Shown piece after piece: positions 32,742-39,022 of a stretch of DNA of 39,022 bases. Under the pieces are notes generated by a model, which saw nothing but the letters and a program-made list of their open reading frames with translations, did no database searches and was not told where the DNA came from. A program made the position numbers and the translations under genes. Source of the stretch: Bacteroidales bacterium (GTDB taxonomy: Bacteria; Bacteroidota; Bacteroidia; Bacteroidales; ML635J-15); the NCBI GenBank assembly GCA_027858835.1, contig JAQIBY010000079.1:1-39022 (forward strand). The letters run 5' to 3'. Each line of letters starts with the position of its first letter. Within the stretch, counting starts at the first letter, position 1.

Positions 32742-33647
32742 ATGACATACAAAAAGAAACCGAGTGGGAAGTTTTCGAAACAGAGTGTTCGCACAATTGA
32801 TATTGAGGAATCAACAGAATTATTGAAATTCCTGTGTCTGCACTACAATCGCAGCAAAGCAAAATCCATGCTCAAAAACAAACTCATTGCAGTGAACGGG
32901 AAAATCACTTCGCAGTATAATGAGTCACTAAAACCCGGTGACAGCGTAATAATTCATCCCGATACGAGCACTACCGAAAAACGTATGCAGGATTTGAGCA
33001 TTGTTTATGAGGATAAGGACATTATTGTGATTGATAAACATGCCGGATTGCTTTCTGTCTCAACAACAAAGGAGAATATCCGGACTGCTTTTCGCATTAT
33101 TAGCGATCATGTAAAATTACAAGATCCTGATAATAAGATATTTATCGTACATCGTTTAGATAGAGAAACCTCAGGATTAATGGTCTTTGCAAAGTCTGAG
33201 GCAGTAAAAAAAGATTTTCAGGAAAATTGGCAGGATTGGGTAACAGATCGCACGTATTTGGCGATTGTGCAGGGAAAACCGGAACCATGGTCAAATACCC
33301 TGAAAACCTACATGTACGAGTCAAAAGCTTTAAAAGTGCATATTACTAAAAATCCTGATGAAGGACAACTTGCAATTACTCACTATAAAACCATAAAATC
33401 CAAAGGACAGTACGCATTGCTGAAAGTTTGGATAGAAACGGGCAGAAAGAATCAAATCCGTGTTCAGTTGAATGAAATCGGGCATCCCGTGCTCGGCGAT
33501 TCAAAATACGGAGGCGAAGCGGTGGATAATCCAATTGGAAGACTTGCGCTGCATGCCTGGGTTTTAAATTTCAAACATCCGGTTAGCGGTGAATTAAAGG
33601 AGTTTAAAACAGCAATTCCACGGAAATTTTCTCGCGTTATCGGATAA
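32742..33647 (+). CDS. RluA-family rRNA pseudouridine synthase with S4 domain
   Basis: A 301-residue cytoplasmic enzyme that converts specific uridines of rRNA to pseudouridine. An S4 RNA-binding domain (about 20-80: LLKFLCLHYNRSKAKSMLKN) precedes the RluA catalytic domain. The catalytic Asp is D140 in HRLDRETSGLMVFAKS, and motif ETGRKNQIRVQL with HPVLGDSKYGG follows. Subfamily RluC/RluD versus others cannot be fixed, so no symbol is given. The flavoprotein gene starts 1 base after its stop, implying an operon. Confidence 0.93.
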   Translation: MTYKKKPSGKFSKQSVRTIDIEESTELLKFLCLHYNRSKAKSMLKNKLIAVNGKITSQYNESLKPGDSVIIHPDTSTTEKRMQDLSIVYEDKDIIVIDKHAGLLSVSTTKENIRTAFRIISDHVKLQDPDNKIFIVHRLDRETSGLMVFAKSEAVKKDFQENWQDWVTDRTYLAIVQGKPEPWSNTLKTYMYESKALKVHITKNPDEGQLAITHYKTIKSKGQYALLKVWIETGRKNQIRVQLNEIGHPVLGDSKYGGEAVDNPIGRLALHAWVLNFKHPVSGELKEFKTAIPRKFSRVIG

Positions 33648-33648
33648 T

Positions 33649-34917
33649 ATGTCAGACTCACAGAAAAAATACGATTTAATTGTGGTTGGCGCAGGAGCTG
33701 CCGGATTATTAGCTGCCGGACATGCTGCTGAGCGTGGATTGAGTGTCTTGTTGGTTGAAAAAATGCGTCAGGCAGGCAGAAAACTGCGTATCACGGGAAA
33801 GGGTCGGTGTAATATCACCAATGATGCTCCAATTCGTGATTTCCTGAAAAAAGTAAAGCCGAACGGAAAGTTTTTGTATCCGGCATTTCATGCGTTTTTC
33901 TCTCAGGATATGATTGCTTTTTTAAATGCGCATGATGTCCCAAGCGTTTTAGAGCGAGGCGGACGGTATTTCCCGGAATCAAACCAAGCCGGCGACGTGG
34001 TGGATGCTTTGATAAAATATGCCGAAAATAAGGGCGTAGAGTTTCTTTACGAGGCAAAAGTCCGGCATCTCATTAAGGAAGATAAAAAGCTGGTCGGAAT
34101 TACCGTGATTCAATCCATGCAAATGCAGGATATCTTTGCGGATAATTTGCTGATTGCAACCGGCGGAAAATCCTATCCGGCAACGGGTTCTACCGGTGAT
34201 GGCTATAAACTGGCGAAGCAGGCAGGACATCAAATTGCGGAAGTGCATCCCGCGCTTGTTCCCATCGAAGTTGAAGGTGAAATTCCTTCGCGTTTAGAGG
34301 GCTTGTCGCTTAAAAATGTGAATTTAAGCCTTTGGGTTGACGGGAAAAAGCAAGATGAGGAATTCGGAGAAATGCTTTTTACCGATTTCGGATTTTCAGG
34401 GCCTATTGCATTGACAATCAGCCGTGAAGTTTACTCACCAATCAGCTTGGAAAAACAGGTGCAATTATCCATCGATTTTAAACCGGCTTTGGATGATAAA
34501 GTCTTGGATGCCCGGCTTCAAAGGGATTTGGACGGCAACGGGAAAAAGCAAATCGGCAATTTGTTTAAACAATGGCTGCCGTCAAAACTGATTCCCGTTT
34601 TTATTGATTTGCTACACATTGATGAGGAAAAACCGGCGCATCAGGTGTCCGGAAACGAACGGAAAGCGATTCGAAAACTCATGAAAAATTTTCGCCTTGA
34701 GGTGGTTGGCCTGCGATCTTTTCGTGAGGCAATTATTACTGCCGGAGGCGTGGATTTGGATGAAATTAATCCCAAAACCATGGCATCAAAATATCATGAG
34801 AATTTGTTTTTTGCCGGCGAAATTTTGGATTTAGATGCCGAAACCGGCGGATATAATCTGCAAATTGCATTCAGTACGGCATGGCTTGCTGCGGAGTCTG
34901 TTTCAGGGAAAGAGTGA
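33649..34917 (+). CDS. HI0933/BaiN-family FAD-dependent oxidoreductase
   Basis: A 422-residue flavoprotein. The N-terminal dinucleotide fold has VVGAGAAGLLAAGHAAERG (GxGxxG, about 10-28) and RQAGRKLRITGKGRCNITND, the hallmark of the HI0933 family. The C-terminal FAD contact is FFAGEILDLDAETGGYN, and the end is QIAFSTAWLAAESV. Members are often annotated as aminoacetone oxidase-like or BaiN; the real substrate is unknown in most species. It is translationally linked to the RluA-type gene (1-base gap). No signal peptide, so it is cytoplasmic. Confidence 0.92.
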   Translation: MSDSQKKYDLIVVGAGAAGLLAAGHAAERGLSVLLVEKMRQAGRKLRITGKGRCNITNDAPIRDFLKKVKPNGKFLYPAFHAFFSQDMIAFLNAHDVPSVLERGGRYFPESNQAGDVVDALIKYAENKGVEFLYEAKVRHLIKEDKKLVGITVIQSMQMQDIFADNLLIATGGKSYPATGSTGDGYKLAKQAGHQIAEVHPALVPIEVEGEIPSRLEGLSLKNVNLSLWVDGKKQDEEFGEMLFTDFGFSGPIALTISREVYSPISLEKQVQLSIDFKPALDDKVLDARLQRDLDGNGKKQIGNLFKQWLPSKLIPVFIDLLHIDEEKPAHQVSGNERKAIRKLMKNFRLEVVGLRSFREAIITAGGVDLDEINPKTMASKYHENLFFAGEILDLDAETGGYNLQIAFSTAWLAAESVSGKE

Positions 34918-34978
34918 TACGGCATAAAAAATCTATTCCAAGATAGCTGGCTTTCACAAAAAAAATGACAGATAATAA

Positions 34979-35572
34979 ATGGATAAATTTCAAAATAAAT
35001 ATCGCAAACAGTCTGCTAGACTGAAAAATTGGGATTATGGTTGAAATGCTGCCTATTTTGTGACCATTTGCACAGCAAACAGGGAATGTTTTTTTGGTTA
35101 TATCGTGGATAAGCAAGTGAAATTATCTGAAATAGGAAAAAAGGCCGATGAATATTGGTTAGAAATACCTGAACATTTTCCATTTGTAAAATTAGATGTA
35201 CATGTGGTAATGCCCAATCATGTACACGGGATTATTATAATTGACAAACAGGATGATGGTCGGAATAATAAACAAAACGTTGGTTGTGACGTGGTACGAT
35301 CTGTAGGGACGCAAAATTTTGCGTCCCTACAGGCGGAACAACCGAACCATCAACAAAAAAATAAATTCGGACCACAATCACAGAATCTGGCATCAATTAT
35401 TCGTGGATATAAAACAGGGGTTACAAAATATGCACGAAACAACAAAATTGATTTTTCCTGGCAATCCCGTTTTCATGATCACATTATCCGAAATGACACA
35501 GAATATCAACGAATAAAAAATTACATCATAAATAATCCCAAAAAATGGAAAAATGATTCATTAAATCCATAA
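34979..35572 (+). pseudogene. REP-associated tyrosine transposase (RAYT), disrupted by a stop codon
   Basis: From ATG 34979 the frame reads MDKFQNKYRKQSARLKNWDYG, then TGA at 35042-35044 where family members have Trp, then NAAYFVTICTANRECFFG and so on to TAA at 35570. The HUH motif is in VVMPNHVHGIII and the catalytic Tyr lies in EYQRIKNYIINNP, so the rest of the enzyme is intact. An internal start (GTG 35060) could give a shortened product without the first strand. A perfect 32-bp palindrome (35301-35332) is inserted in frame after the HUH motif. One base change (TGG to TGA) explains the inactivation. Confidence 0.88.
35301..35332. repeat. Perfect 32-bp REP palindrome inside the RAYT gene
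   Basis: Arms CTGTAGGGACGCAAAA and its exact reverse complement with no loop. It is of the TAGGGACGCA type common as REP/IS200-type units, and it lies in the RAYT reading frame, adding about 11 codons. Confidence 0.9.
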
Positions 35573-35891
35573 TGTACTAAGGCGATTCAACACGTGTCGA
35601 AAAAATAATAAACATGACAAATATTCCCTCATAAATAATTCACACAGCTCGCCACCACACCCAAAAACATGGAGCGCAATGCAAACAAAAACTCCAAAAA
35701 TCCTCACAAAACCTCTCACATTTGCATAATTTGTGCTATATTTCGGGAGAAAACCAGCTAACTCGTTTACAAATGCTTACACTAAATTACAAATGCTTAG
35801 CATACGGATATAGTTTTAGAGCACAGGGTTTTGTGGGCGGAGTTGTGTATATAAACGAGTTGGGCTTAATACAAAAAGACCGAAATACTAA
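35573..35891. other. Intergenic region before the helicase, with attC-like palindrome and direct repeat
   Basis: A 319-base gap. It has a TATATTTC promoter-like element (35737-35744), a 13-bp direct repeat TTACAAATGCTTA at 35767 and 35787, and 10-bp inverted arms AACTCGTTTA (35760-35769) and TAAACGAGTT (35852-35861) followed by GTTGGGC. No ORF is seen. Confidence 0.6.
35756..35866. repeat. attC-like imperfect palindrome
   Basis: The right end reads TAAACGAGTTGGGC, which contains GTTGGGC (fits the attC core GTTRRRY); the left end AGCTAACTCGTTTA is its near mirror image. The arms pair over 10 bases perfectly and about 12 with one bulge. Total length (about 110) fits attC sites, but no integrase gene is in the window. 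Confidence 0.35.
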
Positions 35892-38879
35892 ATGAGTAGC
35901 ATTGATAAAATACAAGAAAATCTGAATACTGAACAACAAGAAGCAGTTACTCAAACTGAAGGTTATGTGCGGGTAATTGCTGGTGCTGGCTCAGGAAAGA
36001 CAAAAGCATTAACATCACGCTACGCATACATTGTTGAAGCATTAGGAATTAACTCATCAAATATCCTTTGTGTAACCTTTACAAATAAGGCTGCACAAGA
36101 AATGCGAAAAAGAGTAAAAAGATTAGTCGGAGGAAATTCAGATTTAAGTTACATAACTACATACCACGGATTTTGTGTTAGAGTCTTGAGAGAGGACATA
36201 AACAAACTTGAATATCCGAAAAACTTTATAATAATGGACGTTGAAGACCAGAAAACTGTTCTTCGACAAGTATATAATGAACTAGGTTTAACATCAAAAG
36301 TATTCACTTTCAAACAAGTATTAAGATATATAAGCAAACAAAAAACCTCACAAGAATATCTGAAATATATCCTTGAATCCAAGAAGAAAGAAACCGATAA
36401 TGAAATTGAAAAAGTATTTATAAGATACTTAGAAAAACAACAACGGAATTTTGCTTTAGACTTTGATGACTTACTAAATTTTGCACTTTACATATTTGTA
36501 AATAATCCAGATGTTCTTGAAAAGTGGCAGAAAAGACTGCATTACATCCAAGTTGACGAAACTCAAGATAGTTCACGAAAACAATTTATGTTAATTGAGA
36601 TGCTCTCACAAATTCATAAAAATCTTTTTGTTGTTGGCGACCCAGACCAAACTATTTATGAATGGAGAGGTGCTAAACCCGAAATTTTGGTTGATTTTGA
36701 TAAACAATTTATTGATTCAAAGACAATCATAATGAATCAAAATTATCGCTCAACACCGAATATATTAAATCTTGGAAATCATATTATTAAAAACAATAAG
36801 ATTAGGGTAGATAAAGATATGTTTACCCAAAACCCTGAAGGCGTTGAAGTTGTCCATTTTCACGGTCAAAATGATTATGAAGAAGGTTTATGGGTTGCAA
36901 ATGAAATTAAGAAACTTGTAGCTGACGAAACGTATAAACATTCAGACTTTGCCATATTATATAGAGCTAATCACATTTCACGTAGTATAGAACAATCTCT
37001 AATTAGAGAGAATATTCCTTATTCTGTTTTTGGCGGAATTAGATTTTTTGAACGGAAAGAAATTAAAGATGTACTTGCCTATTTAAGATTGATTGAATTT
37101 GGGGATGATTTTTCTTTTCTGAGAGTAGTGAATACTCCAAGCAGAGGTCTCGGTAAAAAGTTTATTGAAAATGTAGCTAAAATTGCCGAAAAAGAAAATA
37201 TTTCGCTTTATTCAGCATTAAAAGAAAACATATTACAAAACGATTTAAGCCGTAAAGGAGCAATAGAATTTATAGAACTAATTGAAAAGTATAAAAAATC
37301 AAAAAATGATTTAATTATTTCAGATTTAGTCAAGGAAATAATGGATGAAAGTGGTCTTTCTGCGTATTATAGAACTGATGGAGATACAGATAGGTTAGAC
37401 AATATAAAAGAACTTCAAAACTCTATAATTTTATTAGAAACTCAGGATGAAGAACAAATAAATCTTACTGAGTATTTGCAAGAAATTGCACTCTATACAA
37501 ATATGGATATAGAAGACGATAAAAATGATAGAGTTAAATTAATGACCATTCATACTTCTAAAGGTTTAGAATTTCCATACGTTTTTCTTTGCGGTTTTAC
37601 AGAGGGCGTTTTACCAAGTGCAATGTCAATTAAGGAAAGACGAGCAAAAGCCATTGAAGAAGAAAGACGTTTGACCTATGTTGCTATAACAAGAGCTGAA
37701 AAGGCATTTTATATGACTGAATCTGAAGGTTTCAATTTCAGTACAGGTTTAAACAAATACCCATCACGATTTCTATTTGAAATAAGCGACAACTATTTTG
37801 TTCGTAAAGGTGAATTAAGTCAAGAAATTATAGATGAAGCCAAAGAACAACTCAAATTAGATTCAACTCGTCAACCTATTCAAAAGAAATTTAATATTGG
37901 TGATATAGTGAATCACACAATTTGGAATCAAGGGAAAATTATTGAGGTAAATGAAGAAAAAGGGGAGTATCAGATTGAGTTTTTAGAAACAAAGAAAGTT
38001 AAACCAATAAATTTTGAGTTTCAAGGAATTGAGAAAGTTGAAAAATTAAATAAAAAAAGAAAAACAAAAGAAAATAAAGCAGAGATTATTAGGGAGCAAA
38101 AAGCTCCTGTTAAAGTTGTTGCCAAACAAAAAACACCTGCGGATTTAATTGATAAAAACATAAAGGCAAAGATTAAAAGGTTTGCAAAAAAAGAATATCC
38201 AGATGATAAAGAAATGAGGGATTATGTTTTTGAAAACCAGGTTGAAGCATATTTATATATGGAATCGGTCTCTGACAATGAACTGAAAGGATTTGCTATT
38301 AGTGAATACAAGCATGATTATGATATGCAAAAGCATATTTATGACAATAATGTAGTTGCTAAAAAATATATGACTACTGTAACAGATACAGAAATTAAAA
38401 GAATTGCAAAAGAAGATTATTCAGAAGATTATGAAATGCAACAGCACGTTTATGACCAGCAAGTGTCTGCAAAAAAAGAAATGGCTAAAATTCCGAATAG
38501 TCTTTTAAAAAGAAATGCAATAAAAAAATATCCAAATGATTATGAAATGCAAATTCACATCTATGGAGAATTGAAAGAAGAAAAAGAGCTTAATAAAGCT
38601 GAAATAATAACCGATAATATTGAAGTTGAACTAAATGAACTTGTTGAAAAAGAAGAAACAGAAAAATCATTAATTGAAGTTGTTGAAATTAAAGATGAAG
38701 TAAATGAATCATTGGAACCTGATGAGACTAAACAACAAGAAAATGTCGATAATGTATCAATTGAAAACGAAGAAGTACTAAGCCCAACAAGGTGTAAAAA
38801 TAATGGTGGAGGCATTGATAATCAAATCGATACTTCAAATAATGGACTTTGGTCTAAATTGAAAAAATTGTGGTCTTAA
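35892..38879 (+). CDS. UvrD/PcrA-type DNA helicase with extended C-terminal repeat tail
   Basis: A 995-residue SF1A helicase. Walker A AGAGSGKT (G31-T37, K36), motif Ic/TYHGFC (about 94), DETQD (D222-D226; usually DExQD), QNYRST, and motif VI YVAITRAEKAF (R601) are all present, so it should be an active 3'-5' translocase. Residues about 655-705 form the Tudor-like C-terminal domain of PcrA/UvrD (FNIGDIVNHTIWNQGKIIEV). After a Lys-rich linker, four tandem 37-residue repeats (757-793, 794-830, 831-867, 868-904) share LKxxAxxxYxxDYEMQxHIY. An acidic tail follows. Usual PcrA/UvrD length is about 720-750, so the tail adds some 250 residues. It probably works in DNA repair or in defence; the tail may bind a partner. 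The gene lies in an accessory region and is unusually AT-rich. Confidence 0.93.
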   Translation: MSSIDKIQENLNTEQQEAVTQTEGYVRVIAGAGSGKTKALTSRYAYIVEALGINSSNILCVTFTNKAAQEMRKRVKRLVGGNSDLSYITTYHGFCVRVLREDINKLEYPKNFIIMDVEDQKTVLRQVYNELGLTSKVFTFKQVLRYISKQKTSQEYLKYILESKKKETDNEIEKVFIRYLEKQQRNFALDFDDLLNFALYIFVNNPDVLEKWQKRLHYIQVDETQDSSRKQFMLIEMLSQIHKNLFVVGDPDQTIYEWRGAKPEILVDFDKQFIDSKTIIMNQNYRSTPNILNLGNHIIKNNKIRVDKDMFTQNPEGVEVVHFHGQNDYEEGLWVANEIKKLVADETYKHSDFAILYRANHISRSIEQSLIRENIPYSVFGGIRFFERKEIKDVLAYLRLIEFGDDFSFLRVVNTPSRGLGKKFIENVAKIAEKENISLYSALKENILQNDLSRKGAIEFIELIEKYKKSKNDLIISDLVKEIMDESGLSAYYRTDGDTDRLDNIKELQNSIILLETQDEEQINLTEYLQEIALYTNMDIEDDKNDRVKLMTIHTSKGLEFPYVFLCGFTEGVLPSAMSIKERRAKAIEEERRLTYVAITRAEKAFYMTESEGFNFSTGLNKYPSRFLFEISDNYFVRKGELSQEIIDEAKEQLKLDSTRQPIQKKFNIGDIVNHTIWNQGKIIEVNEEKGEYQIEFLETKKVKPINFEFQGIEKVEKLNKKRKTKENKAEIIREQKAPVKVVAKQKTPADLIDKNIKAKIKRFAKKEYPDDKEMRDYVFENQVEAYLYMESVSDNELKGFAISEYKHDYDMQKHIYDNNVVAKKYMTTVTDTEIKRIAKEDYSEDYEMQQHVYDQQVSAKKEMAKIPNSLLKRNAIKKYPNDYEMQIHIYGELKEEKELNKAEIITDNIEVELNELVEKEETEKSLIEVVEIKDEVNESLEPDETKQQENVDNVSIENEEVLSPTRCKNNGGGIDNQIDTSNNGLWSKLKKLWS

Positions 38880-38938
38880 ATCCGCCACTATTCTTATACA
38901 AACCGTTGTGCCGCATACTGACCGAAAACTTTGCAACT

Positions 38939-39022
38939 ATGGAAACAAATGAAAAATTAAGAGAACAGATTTTTGAGATAATTAATAATCAACTCAGGGA
39001 TAACGACCCACCTGAGACTAAA
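38939..39022 (+). CDS. Start of a small hypothetical protein, 3' end outside window
   Basis: Only the first 28 codons are inside the window: METNEKLREQIF, then LRDNDPPETK. This resembles the N-terminus of short uncharacterised Bacteroidetes proteins with a DNDPPETK motif. It follows the helicase by 59 bases, with an AAACCGTTGTGCCGC motif in between. Function unknown. Confidence 0.6.
   Translation, partial: METNEKLREQIFEIINNQLRDNDPPETK

Noticed and set aside
35060-35572. Intact RAYT gene starting at GTG 35060
   Set aside because: Family members begin earlier, and the codons before it match the family up to the TGA at 35042, so this is a disrupted gene and not a short intact one.
38561-38815. 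Minus-strand Ser/Thr-rich ORF opposite the helicase tail
   Set aside because: Its composition follows from the Glu/Lys-rich sense codons; shadow frame.

Overview
The window is a chromosomal segment from a Bacteroidetes bacterium. It is visibly AT-rich. Several secreted proteins end in type IX secretion (T9SS) C-terminal sorting domains, several genes have the Bacteroidetes -7 promoter element TAnnTTTG, and the families present (TPR/PD40 protein, UpxY-type NusG paralogue, GH3-beta-lactamase fusion, YCF48-like secreted protein) are typical of the phylum. Lineage below class cannot be judged from sequence alone.

Layout. 1-886: the 3' part of a Fic AMP-transferase gene and a short intergenic stretch. 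887-7804: three minus-strand envelope or secreted genes (multidomain M4 metallopeptidase, C1B cysteine peptidase, BamA-like surface antigen). A 0.67-kb non-coding, hairpin-rich segment bounded by 29-bp direct repeats lies between the last two. 7805-13300: a pyridoxamine kinase and HAD phosphatase operon whose leader and first codons have been duplicated twice upstream, with a different accessory gene behind each copy (a TPR/PD40 protein, and an AAA ATPase/DUF4143 protein preceded by three 33-bp iterons). 13300-14865: a secreted subtilase-prodomain-like protein without a catalytic domain, a gutted secreted-protein pseudogene, and a second copy of the pdx-operon terminator. 14866-21609: a steady core block (GH3-beta-lactamase fusion with an outer-membrane barrel, cation:proton antiporter, FKBP isomerase, an unknown protein, a thiamine-binding protein). 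21657-28760: an accessory zone with an orphan NusG/UpxY-like antiterminator, IS200/RAYT and integrase debris, a methyltransferase, a sensor kinase with a periplasmic solute-binding domain, a YCF48-like T9SS protein, a DUF6508-like protein and a VOC protein. 28923-34917: conserved housekeeping genes (M23 peptidase divergent from alaS, RluA-type pseudouridine synthase, HI0933-type flavoprotein). 34979-39022: a RAYT pseudogene carrying an embedded REP palindrome, an attC-like palindrome, a UvrD-type helicase with an unusual repeat tail, and the start of another small gene.

The strongest candidate for something undescribed is the repeated-leader arrangement at 7901-11513: near-identical leaders, each starting a copy of the kinase N-terminus, followed by unrelated cargo genes. 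Secondary candidates are the 33-bp iteron array, the direct-repeat-bounded non-coding element at 5787-6457, the stand-alone subtilase prodomain with a T9SS tail, and the helicase with four 37-residue C-terminal repeats. No rRNA, tRNA or CRISPR array was recognised.
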